A DNA stretch of 64,000 nt from Enterococcus lemanii. GTDB lineage: Bacteria; Bacillota; Bacilli; Lactobacillales; Enterococcaceae. How positions within the stretch are numbered: position 1 is the stretch's first letter; every line of letters begins with the position of its first letter. Of the stretch, positions 10,797 through 21,301 are shown in pieces. The translations under genes were made by a program, and so were the position numbers. The DNA is taken from NCBI RefSeq assembly GCF_016909125.1, contig NZ_JAFBFD010000005.1, positions 17,260 to 81,259 on the forward strand. Direction: 5' to 3'. The notes below the pieces were generated by a model. It saw only the letters and a list, made by a program, of their open reading frames with translations, was not told the DNA's origin and made no database searches.

Positions 10797-10797
10797 T

Positions 10798-11547
<750 letters not shown>

Positions 11548-11600
11548 CTATTGTAGCATAGTCAATGCATTATAGCAGTCAAATTCCTTGAATTTTTCCT

Positions 11601-11633
11601 AAAAAAAGGGAGCGCATCTAAAAATGCGTCCCC
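11601..11633 (-). terminator. Intrinsic terminator after tsf
   Basis: A GC-rich 10-bp stem (GGGGACGCAT against ATGCGCTCCC, one mismatch and one wobble) is followed by seven T on the minus strand. Confidence 0.8.
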
Positions 11634-11656
11634 ATCCTACTTCTTTCAAAATAGAA

Positions 11657-12538
11657 TTATTTTTTAATTTGGCTCATTACTTCTTCTGCAAAGTTTTCTT
11701 CACGTTTTTGAATACCTTCGCCTACTTCAAAGCGAGTAAATGATTTCACTTTTCCACCTTTAGAAGCAACAAATTTTGCTACAGTCATATCTGGATCTTT
11801 AACAAATGGTTGATCCACTAATGAGATTTCTGCTTTGAATTTGCTTAAACGGCCAATAACCATTTTATCAACAATGTTCGCTGGTTTGCCTTCGTTTAAT
11901 GCTTGTTCAGTTAAAATATTTTTCTCGTGCTCTAATTCTTCTGCAGGAATTTGAGATTCGTCTACGTAACGAGGGTTAATCGCTGCTACGTGCATTGCAA
12001 CGTCTTTTGCTGCTTCTTCATCCGTTGTTCCTTCAAGAAGAGCCAATACTGCAATACGTCCACCTTGGTGTAAGTAGCCACCAAATGCGTCTGCATCCGT
12101 TTTTGAAACTAGATGGAAACGACGGAAGTTAATTCTTTCACCAATGACTTGTGTTGCTTCGATTAATGTTTCTTCTACTGTACCTTTAGATGCAGGTAAA
12201 GCCATTGCAGCTTCTAAGTCAGCTGGTTTGTGTTCAGCTACTAAAGTTGCCAATTCTTTTACTAACTCTTGGAACATTTCGTTTTTTGCAACGAAGTCTG
12301 TTTCTGAGTTTACTTCAACGATTGCTGCTGTATTTCCGCTAATCGCAACTGCTGCTAATCCTTCAGCTGCAATACGGTCATTTTTCTTAGCAGCTTTAGC
12401 CATGCCTTTTTCACGTAAGTGGTCAACTGCTTTTTCAATATCGCCTTCTACTTCAACTAACGCTCTTTTTGCGTCCATCATACCGACACCAGTCATGTCG
12501 CGTAATTCTTTTACTAATTTAGCTGAGATTTGAACCAT
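11657..12538 (-). CDS. tsf: Translation elongation factor Ts
   Basis: EF-Ts (293 residues) is the GDP/GTP exchange factor for EF-Tu. The N-terminal UBA-like domain carries [19 protein letters not shown], and [10 protein letters not shown] near residue 78 holds the TDFV residues that contact EF-Tu. It follows rpsB at about 107 bases with a strong hairpin in between, the usual attenuated rpsB-tsf arrangement. AGGAGGAAAC precedes the ATG. Confidence 0.98.
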   Translation of the reverse strand: MVQISAKLVKELRDMTGVGMMDAKRALVEVEGDIEKAVDHLREKGMAKAAKKNDRIAAEGLAAVAISGNTAAIVEVNSETDFVAKNEMFQELVKELATLVAEHKPADLEAAMALPASKGTVEETLIEATQVIGERINFRRFHLVSKTDADAFGGYLHQGGRIAVLALLEGTTDEEAAKDVAMHVAAINPRYVDESQIPAEELEHEKNILTEQALNEGKPANIVDKMVIGRLSKFKAEISLVDQPFVKDPDMTVAKFVASKGGKVKSFTRFEVGEGIQKREENFAEEVMSQIKK

Positions 12539-12570
12539 CTTTGTTTCCTCCTGATTATTTCGTAATTTTT

Positions 12571-12628
12571 TAAAAAAAGCTGTTTCAAAGAGTGTTAAGG
12601 CTTTGCGCCTAGCCCTTGAAACAGCTCG
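12571..12628 (-). terminator. Strong hairpin (attenuator) between rpsB and tsf
   Basis: AGCTGTTTCAA and TTGAAACAGCT form an 11-bp stem with an internally structured loop, followed on the minus strand by TTTTTTT. As tsf is normally expressed with rpsB, this likely gives partial termination. Confidence 0.8.
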
Positions 12629-12645
12629 CTTAATTGTGTATTAAA

Positions 12646-13437
12646 TTATTCAGCTGAAGCGTTGTTTCCTTCAACAACATCAACAATTTCTTCAATTGAA
12701 GTTGCATTTTCAACGTCTACTTCTACAACAAAGTCTTCTTCAGCAACTTGATCTTGACCTTGGTTTGCTTCGATAAACGCGTCTGCCATTTTAGCAGTAA
12801 TTAATTTAACTGCGCGGATAGCATCATCGTTTGATGGGATAACAACATCGATTTCATCTGGATCACAGTTTGTATCAACCATTGCAACGATTGGAATATT
12901 TAATTTACGAGCTTCTTGAATTGCAATACGTTCTTTACGAGGGTCAACTACGTACATAACGTCTGGAATTCTTGGCATGTCAGCGATTCCGCCTAAGAAT
13001 TTCTCTAAGCGTTCGCGTTCTTTATTTAAACCAGCTACTTCTTTTTTAGGAAGTAACTCAAAAGTACCATCTGCTTCCATCGCATTGATTGATTTTAAGC
13101 GTGCAATACGTTTTTGGATTGTTTCCCAGTTTGTTAAAGTTCCACCTAACCAACGGTGGTTTACATAGAATTGACCTGAACGAATTGCTTCGTCTTTAAT
13201 TGCTTCTTGTGCTTGTTTTTTTGTACCTACGAATAGAGCGATTCCGCCTTCGTCTGCTACATTTTTCATGTACTCATAAGCTGCATCAACTAATTTAACT
13301 GTTTTTTGTAAATCGATGATGTAGATTCCGTTTCTTTCTGTGAAGATATATTTCTTCATTTTTGGGTTCCAACGGCGAGTTTGGTGACCAAAGTGTACAC
13401 CAGCTTCAAGCAATTGTTTCATTGAAATTACTGACAT
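12646..13437 (-). CDS. rpsB: 30S ribosomal protein S2
   Basis: S2 binds the 30S head/body junction. [20 protein letters not shown] and [17 protein letters not shown] at the N-terminus and [14 protein letters not shown] in the C-terminal half are diagnostic. The start was set at the ATG at 13437 (MSVISMKQ), giving 263 residues. GGAGGAAA lies immediately upstream, whereas the frame's earlier ATG adds 13 residues absent from the family and lacks a binding site. The acidic tail is typical of lactic acid bacteria. Confidence 0.98.
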   Translation of the reverse strand: MSVISMKQLLEAGVHFGHQTRRWNPKMKKYIFTERNGIYIIDLQKTVKLVDAAYEYMKNVADEGGIALFVGTKKQAQEAIKDEAIRSGQFYVNHRWLGGTLTNWETIQKRIARLKSINAMEADGTFELLPKKEVAGLNKERERLEKFLGGIADMPRIPDVMYVVDPRKERIAIQEARKLNIPIVAMVDTNCDPDEIDVVIPSNDDAIRAVKLITAKMADAFIEANQGQDQVAEEDFVVEVDVENATSIEEIVDVVEGNNASAE

Positions 13438-13570
13438 TTGTGTTTCCTCCGATTGTTTTTGTATTTCCCTCTTCAACCTCTCATTTTGACAAAAGAACTA
13501 ATCGCTTAGCAACCCTTCTGCAATCAAGGTGAATGTGGATTTGTGGCTAGCATTCCAGCACACTCCTAGT

Positions 13571-13599
13571 ATTATACAGATAAATTCACTTAGATGCAA
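13571..13599 (-). promoter_or_regulatory. rpsB-tsf promoter with long leader
   Basis: A -35 TTGCAT and a perfect -10 TATAAT are 17 bases apart on the minus strand. The transcript would have an untranslated leader of about 125 bases (13438-13565), long enough for ribosomal-protein autoregulation; the leader function is inference. Confidence 0.8.
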
Positions 13600-13609
13600 G
13601 ATTTTTCTA

Positions 13610-14551
13610 TTAAAAAATAAACTTCAATAAAAGAATAATCACAAATAAATACCCAAAGATTGAATAAACCAAACTACTCGTTGCAAATTCTTCATCTGCA
13701 CCATATGCTTTTGCTAAGATTGCCATGGAATTTTGGACAGGCATCGCTGATTGTAAAATAAACACATGGAGCATTAAACTAGGGACTGCAATCACCTTTG
13801 ACAAAAGAATAACCACTAGCGGACTAATCAGATAACGCCCTAATAAAACGCCCAATACATCTTTATCTAACTTTAAGTTTTTAAAACCTGTTTGATAAAT
13901 AATAATGCCAATAACAAATAGCGAAAGCGGGGTCGTCATTTGGCCCAGATAACGGGAAAAATCGCGCAATGGCGTCACAAGTGGGATCTCAAGCAACATC
14001 CAACATAAACCAATAAAAAAACCGAGTAAGGCTGGCGAAAATAATTTACGCAGCATAAATCGGAAACTAAAGGTTGTTTTTTTACCTGTTAACGTTAAAT
14101 TGTCATTTTGAATCAAATAAATGCCCCATGTAAAAAAGAAGGTCGTATTACAAATATAATAAAGTAAAGCGTAAGGCACTGCTTTCTCACCAAAAACAGC
14201 AATATTAACAGGTAATCCCATAAAAATCGTATTTGAGGCCGTAAACATCACTCGAAAAACACCGGTACGACCAGCCGGAACCTTCGTCCATTTCGCATAT
14301 AGTACACTAATAAAGTAAGTGAGCGCAATGGATATAGCGGGCAATAAGATTCCTTTAAACAAGGTCAAAAATTCCGCTTTTGTAAATTTTTCCGTCATAT
14401 TTAAAAACATGCTTAACGGTAAAGTTAAATTTAATACCAATTTTGAAAAGGCATCTGCCACGTGATCGTCAAACCACTTCTTCCACGATAGTGCATAACC
14501 AACTAGCATAATCGCAAAAATTACCATAATATTTAAATATGCTTCTATCAA
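13610..14551 (-). CDS. AEC family (auxin efflux carrier-like) transporter
   Basis: This membrane protein (about 313 residues) has roughly ten hydrophobic segments in two halves, with polar breaks such as GLPVNIAVFGEKAVPYAL in the middle, and AMPVQNSMAILAKAYG near 275, resembling the conserved crossover of the AEC/BASS fold. Family members export or import organic anions such as malate; the substrate here cannot be told. The start is uncertain: AGGAG precedes a TTG at 14551 by 11 bases, and ATG at 14527 is an alternative. It stands alone, just upstream of the rpsB promoter and divergent from argR. Confidence 0.85.
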   Translation of the reverse strand: MIEAYLNIMVIFAIMLVGYALSWKKWFDDHVADAFSKLVLNLTLPLSMFLNMTEKFTKAEFLTLFKGILLPAISIALTYFISVLYAKWTKVPAGRTGVFRVMFTASNTIFMGLPVNIAVFGEKAVPYALLYYICNTTFFFTWGIYLIQNDNLTLTGKKTTFSFRFMLRKLFSPALLGFFIGLCWMLLEIPLVTPLRDFSRYLGQMTTPLSLFVIGIIIYQTGFKNLKLDKDVLGVLLGRYLISPLVVILLSKVIAVPSLMLHVFILQSAMPVQNSMAILAKAYGADEEFATSSLVYSIFGYLFVIILLLKFIF

Positions 14552-14728
14552 ATAAATAAACACTCCTATCAACTTTTATTTTCTATCTTGTATTTTACCA
14601 TGCTTTAAAGTTTATTGGCGCTTGTTTTCTCATTTTCTAATGAAGAAAGATTCTCTGAATGATTTTTCTAGGAATATACTTTATTTTTTGATATGATGAA
14701 GCAAAACCAACACAAGGAGGAATTCCGC

Positions 14729-15190
14729 TTGAAAAAAAGCGAACGTCACGCACTAATTGAAACTTTAATCCAAGAAAATGTTGTAAAAACACAAGAAGAA
14801 TTACTCGCACTTTTAAAAGAGAAGGGCGTGAATGCGACACAAGCAACCATTTCTAGAGATATTCGTGAATTAAAACTTGTAAAAACAGCAGATCTCACTG
14901 GGCAAGTACGCTTTTTACAATTCCAAGAAGAAATCGAGGAATCAAACACCCAAACGACTCATCTGGAGCAACTCACACAAGACGTTGTGACAAAAGTTGA
15001 TCGGGTACAATTTATGACGATTTTACATACCGTCGCAAACAATGCGCCGATTTTAGCTGCTGCGATTGATGAAATTACAATGAAGGAAAAAATTTGTACT
15101 TTAGCAGGTTTTGATATTGTTACGGTCATTTCCCCTGATGAAGCATCTGCGATTATTTTAGAAGATTTTTTCAAGAAAAACTTAGATTAA
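14729..15190 (+). CDS. argR: Arginine repressor ArgR/AhrC family
   Basis: This arginine-responsive regulator is about 153 residues from the TTG at 14729. AAGGAGG eight bases before that TTG decides the start; an ATG 12 codons upstream is unsupported. The N-terminal winged helix carries TQEELLALLKEKG and VNATQATISRDIRELKLVK. The C-terminal arginine-binding and hexamerisation domain holds HTVANNAPILAAAIDE and the acidic motif around LAGFDIVTVISPDEAS. It is divergent from the AEC transporter and convergent with the small gene before argS. Several ArgR-type regulators are common in enterococci, so its targets are not certain. Confidence 0.95.
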   Translation: MKKSERHALIETLIQENVVKTQEELLALLKEKGVNATQATISRDIRELKLVKTADLTGQVRFLQFQEEIEESNTQTTHLEQLTQDVVTKVDRVQFMTILHTVANNAPILAAAIDEITMKEKICTLAGFDIVTVISPDEASAIILEDFFKKNLD

Positions 15191-15227
15191 AAAAACGAGT
15201 GACTCCTATGAAGTCACCCGTTTTTTT
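15190..15227 (+). terminator. Intrinsic terminator after argR
   Basis: CGAGTGACT and AGTCACCCG form a 9-bp stem with one mismatch and a 7-base loop, followed by seven T. A-rich sequence on the left may let it act in both directions. Confidence 0.85.
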
Positions 15228-15247
15228 GTGTTTCGAACAAAAAAATC

Positions 15248-15487
15248 TTAATAAGAAAAATCAATTAACATTTTTTCGTCTTTGTAAATCTTGCTTTTAC
15301 GAATCTTGCGAAAATTGGTTGCATAACATAACGCTTCACGATAAGTTCTAAATCTTTTTTCCTTCGTTTCTTTCGTGGATGTGACAGCAATGACCGAATA
15401 ATTCAATTCATTCAACTCCCTTTCCATTATGCTTGCGCAATTAAGCGACTTTTTTGACTCTGTACTTACACTATCGGCTGATTTCAC
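15248..15487 (-). CDS. Small hypothetical protein between argR and argS
   Basis: I do not recognise this product. The frame gives up to 79 residues, with a basic C-terminal half (TYREALCYATNFRKIRKSKIYKDEK). No good binding site precedes the first start. GGGAG eight bases before an in-frame TTG would give a 52-residue protein beginning at NYSVIAVTSTKE. It lies on the argS strand beyond a weak hairpin. Real but uncertain coding status; a chance frame remains possible. Confidence 0.4.
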   Translation of the reverse strand: MKSADSVSTESKKSLNCASIMERELNELNYSVIAVTSTKETKEKRFRTYREALCYATNFRKIRKSKIYKDEKMLIDFSY

Positions 15488-15548
15488 TCATTGGTTAAGG
15501 CCTTGAGACCGATTCTGATTAAGATATAAATCCGCAAAAATAGGCCCA

Positions 15549-15581
15549 CTTCCCACGGCAAAAAAATTGCAATGTGGGAAG
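15549..15581 (-). terminator. Hairpin after argS
   Basis: CTTCCCAC and GTGGGAAG form an 8-bp stem with a long T-rich loop; the minus strand continues to CCTATTTTTGC. Probable but weak terminator. Confidence 0.5.
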
Positions 15582-15613
15582 CGAAACCTTATTTAGTCAG
15601 GTTCAATTATTTT

Positions 15614-17305
15614 TTACATTTTATCTGGTGCGTGTAATCCTAATAGACGCAAATCTTCTTTTAGTAAAACTGTTACGGCATAAACTAAAGCTAAACGCGC
15701 TTCTTTTTGTTCATCTTCAACTAAAATTTTAGTATTTGCATAATATTTATTAAAGGCCTGAGCTAATTTGATTGCGTGTTTTGCAATCACAGAAGGCTCA
15801 TACTTATCGGCTGCTTGCAAAATGGTTTCAGGATAGCGTTGGATGTATTTCATTACTTCCCAACTACCTTCATCATTTAATGGATAAGCTTTGGTTTCGT
15901 CCGGCGTGAAATCGGCTTTACGCAAAATACTCATTGCGCGAGCATGTGCATATTGTACGTATGGACCAGTCTCTCCTTCAAACCTTACCACATCTTCTAA
16001 GGCAAAGTCAAAGTTGTTTAAGCGATCATTTTTCAAATCATGGAAAATAACTGCCCCCACACCAACTTGTTTGGCAACCTCTTCTTTGTTTTCGAGTGTT
16101 GGGTTCTTCTCACTAATTTGCTCTTTCGCTAAAGAGATTGCTTCATTTAGTACTTCTTCTAACAACACAATTTTCCCTTTACGTGTAGAGAGTTTTTTAC
16201 CATCTTTCGTAATAAGACCAAATGGAATATGATGCATTTCATCTGCCCACGCAAAGTCCATTTCTTTCAAGACGGCTTTTAATTGCTTAAAGTGATAACT
16301 TTGTTCATTTCCAACTACATATAATGATTTTGCGAAATGATAGTTACGTTTACGGTAAAGTGCAGCTGCCATATCACGTGTAATATAAAGCGTTGCACCA
16401 TCTGATTTTCGAATTAAAGCCGGATTTAAGTCATAAGCGGAAAGATCGACAATATCCGCCCCTTGATCTGAAGCCAGTAGATGCTTTTCTTCTAACAATT
16501 CGACAACCTCAGCCATTTTATCATTATAAAAAGCTTCACCATTTAATGAGTCAAAAGAAACTTCTAACATGTCATAAATCTTATTAAACTCTTTCATTGA
16601 CTCATCGCGGAACCATTGCCATAACTGATTGGCTTCTTGGTTGCCATCTTCTAATTTCTTAAACCAAGCCCGTGCTTCATATTCTAAAGTCGCATCTTCT
16701 TCGGCTTTCTCATGAAAATCAACATAAAGACGCAATAATTCATTAATTGGGTGTGCTTTGACGGCTTCTTCACTGCCCCATTTTTTATAAGCAACAATTA
16801 GCTTCCCAAATTGTGTGCCCCAGTCCCCCAGATGGTTAATACGGATTGGTTGATAACCGATTTTTTCTAAAATAAAGCCAATTGAGTTTCCGATAACGGT
16901 TGAACGTAAATGGCCCATTGAAATTGGTTTGGCAATATTCGGTGAAGACATGTCAATTGGGACATTTTCACCCATCCCAATTGATTGATCACCAAAATGA
17001 TTTTTTTCTTTTATTACTCGTGTTAAAACAGCTTCTGTGATTGCAGCTTTATTCATAAAGAAGTTTAAATAAGGCCCTACGACTTCAATCTTTTCAAAAG
17101 AAGTACCATCAATTTTTTCAGCCAATTCTTGTGCAATTTGTTGTGGAGCTTTTCGGTAAGCTTTTGCTAAACCGAACGCTGGAAAAGCAACATCTCCATG
17201 GTCAGCCGTTTTCGGGTTTTCTAAAAAATTTGCCACTTGTTCAAGCGTTAAATCTTCTTTTACAACCGCATAAATCGCTTTTGCTACGATTTCTTTATTA
17301 TTCAT
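15614..17305 (-). CDS. argS: Arginyl-tRNA synthetase
   Basis: This class I synthetase (563 residues, normal) charges tRNA-Arg. The N-terminal Add-1 domain carries [18 protein letters not shown]. The HIGH-type signature is [16 protein letters not shown] near 121-136, and the KMSKS-like loop is [11 protein letters not shown] near 380. The C-terminal DALR anticodon-binding domain begins about residue 445. TAGGAGG lies upstream of the ATG. Expression is controlled by the T-box leader upstream. Confidence 0.98.
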   Translation of the reverse strand: MNNKEIVAKAIYAVVKEDLTLEQVANFLENPKTADHGDVAFPAFGLAKAYRKAPQQIAQELAEKIDGTSFEKIEVVGPYLNFFMNKAAITEAVLTRVIKEKNHFGDQSIGMGENVPIDMSSPNIAKPISMGHLRSTVIGNSIGFILEKIGYQPIRINHLGDWGTQFGKLIVAYKKWGSEEAVKAHPINELLRLYVDFHEKAEEDATLEYEARAWFKKLEDGNQEANQLWQWFRDESMKEFNKIYDMLEVSFDSLNGEAFYNDKMAEVVELLEEKHLLASDQGADIVDLSAYDLNPALIRKSDGATLYITRDMAAALYRKRNYHFAKSLYVVGNEQSYHFKQLKAVLKEMDFAWADEMHHIPFGLITKDGKKLSTRKGKIVLLEEVLNEAISLAKEQISEKNPTLENKEEVAKQVGVGAVIFHDLKNDRLNNFDFALEDVVRFEGETGPYVQYAHARAMSILRKADFTPDETKAYPLNDEGSWEVMKYIQRYPETILQAADKYEPSVIAKHAIKLAQAFNKYYANTKILVEDEQKEARLALVYAVTVLLKEDLRLLGLHAPDKM

Positions 17306-17382
17306 TCTTTTTTCCTCCTAAATATCTATTCATTATGGTCAACACGCACTTGCTAATTTTCCTTATTTCTACACAAAAAAAT

Positions 17383-17600
17383 CCCTAGTGTTCATCACAC
17401 TAGAGACGAGACTACCCGCGGTACCACTCTAATTGTTCGTTTAACCGAACCCACTTTATCTAATAACGGTAGATGCCGTCTGCTAAGCAAATTTTCACAA
17501 GCGCGTTTCACTTTCTTTCTTTTCTTCGGCTCCCACCTTCCCGAATTCGCTTAAAAAAATTGAAAGTTACTTTTCTTGATCATCAAATCAATCATTCAAT
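17383..17600 (-). promoter_or_regulatory. T-box leader of argS (specifier CGC, arginine)
   Basis: On the minus strand the T-box sequence AGAGTGGTACCGCGG is at 17430-17416, followed by a terminator stem CTAGTGT/ACACTAG at 17385-17403 and a T run. Upstream is an AAAAGTAAC segment, pairing CTTTC with GAAAG, then GTGAAACGCGC. The position after GTGAA plus one base gives CGC (17515-17513), an arginine codon, matching argS. Uncharged tRNA-Arg would stabilise the antiterminator. The stem I geometry was not folded. Confidence 0.88.
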
Positions 17601-17650
17601 TGTTAAATCATAGCGATTATAACAAAAACTCTGCCGTTTTGCTAGCTATT

Positions 17651-18676
17651 TCATTCATCTTTTTTATTTGGAAAAACCAAACTTGGATTTGCGTTTAAGT
17701 CCATACACGCTAGTTGTCCTTGCGACAAAGTAACGTGGGCTGCTGCGCCAATCATTGCTGCATTATCACCACATAAACGTAACGGTGGGAAAATGACTTT
17801 AACTTGTGGCAGGTGAGTTTCAACAGCCACCGTTAATTTTTCTCTTAATCCTTGGTTTGCTGCAACGCCACCAGCGACAACGAGTTGCTTTACAGGATAT
17901 TGCTCACAAGCGCGGACGGTTTTTGCCACTAAGACGTCAATCACACTCGCTTGAAAACTAGCTGCCAAATCAACTAAAACCAACTCTTCGCCTTTTTGTT
18001 TCGCATTATGAACTAAATTAATAAACGCACTTTTCAAACCACTAAAACTAAAGTCAAAGTTATCTTCATGCAACATCGCACGTGGAAACTGATAAGTGTC
18101 TTGTCCTTGATGGGCTAGTTGATCAATTTCTTTCCCGCTCGGGTAAGCCAAACCAAGTACACGTCCAACTTTATCATAAGCCTCACCGGCCGCATCATCA
18201 CGCGTTTCGCCAATAATTTCAAACGATCCATCTTCGGCCATATAAACAAGTTCGGTATGCCCACCACTAACTAAAAGAGCCATTAAAGGAAAAGCTAGCT
18301 CCTCGACTAAACGGGCAGCATAAATATGTCCGGCCATATGATTGACTGGAATTAAAGGTAATTGATGCGCCCAAGCAAAAGCCTTTGCTGCTGAAATTCC
18401 AATTAATAAAGAACCAACTAAACCCGGTCCTTGCGTTACTGCTACTGCGGTTAAGTCTTCTACCGTAACATTGGCTTCTTCTAGCGCTTCTTCGATACAC
18501 AAAGTAATTTGTTCCACATGATGACGACTCGCTACTTCAGGCACAACACCACCAAATCTTTGATGGCTTTTGATTTGTGAAGCGACAATATTACTTAAGA
18601 TTTCTACGCCATTTTCAATTACTGCAACACTCGTTTCATCGCAGCTACTTTCAATTGCTAATATTAATTCTCTCAT
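17651..18676 (-). CDS. tsaD: tRNA N6-adenosine threonylcarbamoyltransferase TsaD
   Basis: TsaD transfers threonylcarbamoyl from its adenylate to A37 of ANN-decoding tRNAs. The 341 residues are in the ASKHA fold: [12 protein letters not shown] at the N-terminus, the iron/zinc ligands in [10 protein letters not shown] near 111-115, the Gly-rich [11 protein letters not shown], and [13 protein letters not shown] near 270. It ends a cluster with tsaB and two acetyltransferases, the usual Firmicutes t6A locus. AAGGAAC precedes the ATG. Confidence 0.98.
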   Translation of the reverse strand: MRELILAIESSCDETSVAVIENGVEILSNIVASQIKSHQRFGGVVPEVASRHHVEQITLCIEEALEEANVTVEDLTAVAVTQGPGLVGSLLIGISAAKAFAWAHQLPLIPVNHMAGHIYAARLVEELAFPLMALLVSGGHTELVYMAEDGSFEIIGETRDDAAGEAYDKVGRVLGLAYPSGKEIDQLAHQGQDTYQFPRAMLHEDNFDFSFSGLKSAFINLVHNAKQKGEELVLVDLAASFQASVIDVLVAKTVRACEQYPVKQLVVAGGVAANQGLREKLTVAVETHLPQVKVIFPPLRLCGDNAAMIGAAAHVTLSQGQLACMDLNANPSLVFPNKKDE

Positions 18677-18689
18677 TCTTTGTTCCTTC

Positions 18690-19139
18690 TCATCTTTTTT
18701 TCACCATTAAAATTGCCTTTTCAACTGGATTTTGATAATAATTTTCACGTTCTCCAATGACTTCAAAACCACTTTTTTCATATAAATGGCGCGCTACTTT
18801 ATTTGACTGACGAACTTCTAAAAAAATTTGACGGATTTCTGCTTTTTTCGCCTGCTGATTTAACTGCCCCAAAAGCGCATAACCGATTTTCCCCCCTTGA
18901 TAAGCAGGTAATACGACAACATGCATAACTTCAATTTCATCAAAAATTTGATGAAAAGCAATGAATCCAATGATTTTCGTTTCTTCTAACCAGATTAAAT
19001 ACTGGCTATACGGATTAACCAGATCCTCTTGGAATTGCTTTTGATTCCATGGTGAACCGTGTAAGTAACTTTTTTCGGCAACTTCATATAGTTTTTCAGC
19101 TAAATCAAGTGGTTCATAATTTTCTTTTGTGATAATCAT
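18690..19139 (-). CDS. GNAT acetyltransferase, RimI-like
   Basis: This 149-residue single GNAT domain has the acetyl-CoA binding loop in [20 protein letters not shown] (about 75-95) and the C-terminal [19 protein letters not shown], the RimI-type signature. Bacterial RimI acetylates the N-terminal alanine of S18. Its start overlaps the upstream GNAT stop (ATGA), so the two are coupled between tsaB and tsaD. Two RimI-like genes here make it unclear which is the true RimI; this one matches the common tsaB-rimI-tsaD position and length best. Confidence 0.88.
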   Translation of the reverse strand: MIITKENYEPLDLAEKLYEVAEKSYLHGSPWNQKQFQEDLVNPYSQYLIWLEETKIIGFIAFHQIFDEIEVMHVVVLPAYQGGKIGYALLGQLNQQAKKAEIRQIFLEVRQSNKVARHLYEKSGFEVIGERENYYQNPVEKAILMVKKR

Positions 19140-19672
19140 AAATATTTCACCATATCAATTGCATCTTCATTTTCTTCTGTATAATAATTTTTAATTACTT
19201 TGCGTGAAACAAAGTCCAATCGACGATAAAAACGTTGCGCATCTTTATTGCCTATCCGTACTTCAAGTGACATCGTTTGGCAACGATTTTTATAAGCAAA
19301 TTTTTCTGCTTCTGCCATTAAAATTGCTCCTAACCCAAAATTTTGCCATGCAGGAATGAGTGCGATATTCGTAATATGCGCATCCCCTCGAAAAACACGG
19401 ACCCCCATAAACCCAATCATTTCCCCTTCATGAATCACCGCTAAATATAAGTGAGGATAGCGAGAATAAATTTCTGCCAAAAAAGCACTTTTAGTCCACG
19501 GTGTTTCCCCAGCATAAGTCAAACGTTCAACATCTAATAAAGCTTTCATATCAGAAAATTCAATTTGACGAATGACAAAAAGTTGGTTTTTTAAAGTAAC
19601 ATTTTGGGGTTTATATTTTATTTTTCGATTTTTTAAAAAAGTATACTGAAAAGGATTAAATTTTTTCCACAT
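19136..19672 (-). CDS. GNAT acetyltransferase, second RimI-like protein
   Basis: It is about 178 residues. The GNAT domain starts near residue 28 with FVIRQIEFSDMKALLDVERL; the CoA loop is in ALIPAWQNFGLGAILM and the C-terminal motif is NKDAQRFYRRLDFVSRKVI. It has a roughly 25-residue basic N-terminal extension. The start at 19672 was chosen because AGGAG lies eight bases upstream; it overlaps the tsaB end by 17 bases. Earlier in-frame starts would overlap further and lack a site. Likely protein N-terminal acetyltransferase; substrate unknown. Confidence 0.85.
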   Translation of the reverse strand: MWKKFNPFQYTFLKNRKIKYKPQNVTLKNQLFVIRQIEFSDMKALLDVERLTYAGETPWTKSAFLAEIYSRYPHLYLAVIHEGEMIGFMGVRVFRGDAHITNIALIPAWQNFGLGAILMAEAEKFAYKNRCQTMSLEVRIGNKDAQRFYRRLDFVSRKVIKNYYTEENEDAIDMVKYL

Positions 19673-20372
19673 AACTTTCAGCTCCTGCTTCATGCGTAGC
19701 CAGCCAATTTTCTTCTGCTTCAACTAATTTTAAATAATCCGGTAAAAAAGCATGGATATCTTTTTCTGGTTGGGCAAGCGCTCCTAATTGAGCTAAAGTA
19801 ATGCCATTCGGGTATTGCCAAGCTGGTATTGTATTGATTTGTGCTTTGGGTAATTTTTTCTGGATTTCTGCTTGAAAGTCAGCCACATCAACACCGACAA
19901 AATAGACCGATTGATCTTGGAGTTTTTCACACAATTGTTCAAATGAAAGATGTTGATCGGCGACAATTGTTTGTAATTGACCATCTAGCCATTGGTACAC
20001 CCCTGCATAGACATTTTGGCGACGAGCATTAAATATAGGGACAATCCAACCAGTCACACCAACACAATTAGCTGCTAGTGTTTTTAAGCTTGAAACACCA
20101 ACGAGTTCGATTTTTAAAGTATCAGCTAATGTTTTCGCCGTTGTAACGCCAATTCTTAAACCGGTATAAGAGCCTGGTCCTTGTGCCACGACAATTCGGT
20201 CAAAGTCACTTGGCTTGATGCTAATTTTTTGAGTTAAATCTTCTAAAGCTGGCATTAATGTCGTGCTATGATTTTTATTTAAAGTTGTTTGAAGCTGACC
20301 TAAAATCTTGTGATCTTCCATTATCCCAATTGCTAATGTCTGATTGGAAGTATCCAGAGCTAAAATCTTCAT
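19656..20372 (-). CDS. tsaB: tRNA threonylcarbamoyladenosine biosynthesis protein TsaB
   Basis: TsaB (238 residues) is the inactive ASKHA paralogue that dimerises with TsaD and recruits TsaE for t6A synthesis. The N-terminal half is diagnostic: KILALDTSNQTLAIG and IVVAQGPGSYTGLRIGVTTAK near 62-80. The C-terminal half is variable, as usual. It is first in the tsaB-GNAT-GNAT-tsaD cluster. Confidence 0.96.
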   Translation of the reverse strand: MKILALDTSNQTLAIGIMEDHKILGQLQTTLNKNHSTTLMPALEDLTQKISIKPSDFDRIVVAQGPGSYTGLRIGVTTAKTLADTLKIELVGVSSLKTLAANCVGVTGWIVPIFNARRQNVYAGVYQWLDGQLQTIVADQHLSFEQLCEKLQDQSVYFVGVDVADFQAEIQKKLPKAQINTIPAWQYPNGITLAQLGALAQPEKDIHAFLPDYLKLVEAEENWLATHEAGAESYVEKI

Positions 20373-20455
20373 CTTTTTCCCTACCTTTTAGATATTCCTA
20401 TTCAGTTTATCATAAAACATGGATTAGATACAATTGAGATTTCCCTAAACAAACA

Positions 20456-20496
20456 GAAAAGAGCAGCCTTTAGAAAAATAAAAGGCTACTCTTTCG
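20456..20496. terminator. Intrinsic terminator after the PHP gene
   Basis: AGAGTAGCCTTT and AAAGGCTGCTCT pair with one wobble across an AT loop, followed on the minus strand by TTTTCTG. It ends the ECF-PHP transcript and insulates tsaB. Confidence 0.8.
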
Positions 20497-20497
20497 T

Positions 20498-21283
20498 TTA
20501 TTCAATTCCTAAAGGTAAATCATAAGAACCACCTTGATTGTGAAGCTGCTTCAATGCTTTTTTGACAAAGTTTGCTCCCTCGACCTTTTCATTCACACTT
20601 GGACTGATATAAAGTTCATATGCCCCTTTGGCTACCTCATTACGAAATTCAGCAATCGTCGTAAATTCTTTTTCAAATCGATTATAAACAGAGCCAAACT
20701 GTAAAAATTGATGGGTATCACTTCCCGCTAAGACCGGCTTCCCATATTTTTTTGCTATATCTATAATTTTTGGATAGTTTTCTTTTCCAACAACCGCCAT
20801 GTCTTTGCCGTTTAAATCAAAGAAATCATATTGTTGAATGAGTGTCTCAGGTAGTAATAAATTGTGAACTCCTTGCCGGTAAACATGTGCTGCACCAAAA
20901 AGAACATCATACTTTTTAATCAGAGGAAAAAGTTCTGCCGCCGGTAAAAATTCCTCTACAGAAGAAAGACGCAAAATTTCTTCTCTTAAAGCTAGAATTG
21001 TTTCATAGCGACCGATAACTAAATTATGCCCGCCTTCTTGCATGTCGATTTCAAGGCCAGGAAAAACACGCACTCCTTCAACTAGAAAGGCATCCCCTTG
21101 TCTTGGATAATTTTGATTAATAAATTGATAGATATGATCAAATTCCTGCGTATTAAAATGCTCCGTCAAACATAGTGCTTCTACACCACGTTTTTTAGCT
21201 TCTTTATAAAGTGTTTGAGTATATTTTTTTGAAAAAGGTAAATATTTCGCTAATTTACCATGTGTATGCGTGTCAAGAATCAA
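20498..21283 (-). CDS. PHP-domain metal-dependent phosphohydrolase
   Basis: The 261-residue protein is of the histidinol-phosphatase-like PHP family. Metal-ligand motifs are in family order: DTHTHGK (4-10), LTEHF near 40, GLEIDMQEGGHN near 75, AAHVYR near 133, and AGSDTHQ near 195. Such enzymes hydrolyse phosphate esters; the substrate is not known. It starts with TTG at eight bases from AAAGGAG. It is the last gene after an ECF transporter (S-A-T order), which suggests that it acts on the imported compound or a derivative; that is inference. Confidence 0.85.
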   Translation of the reverse strand: MILDTHTHGKLAKYLPFSKKYTQTLYKEAKKRGVEALCLTEHFNTQEFDHIYQFINQNYPRQGDAFLVEGVRVFPGLEIDMQEGGHNLVIGRYETILALREEILRLSSVEEFLPAAELFPLIKKYDVLFGAAHVYRQGVHNLLLPETLIQQYDFFDLNGKDMAVVGKENYPKIIDIAKKYGKPVLAGSDTHQFLQFGSVYNRFEKEFTTIAEFRNEVAKGAYELYISPSVNEKVEGANFVKKALKQLHNQGGSYDLPLGIE

Positions 21284-21301
21284 GTGAAAAACTCCTTTTT
21301 A

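Noticed and set aside
12144..12533. 129-codon plus-strand frame inside tsf
   Set aside because: Antisense shadow of EF-Ts; low-complexity Ser/Thr/Ala translation.
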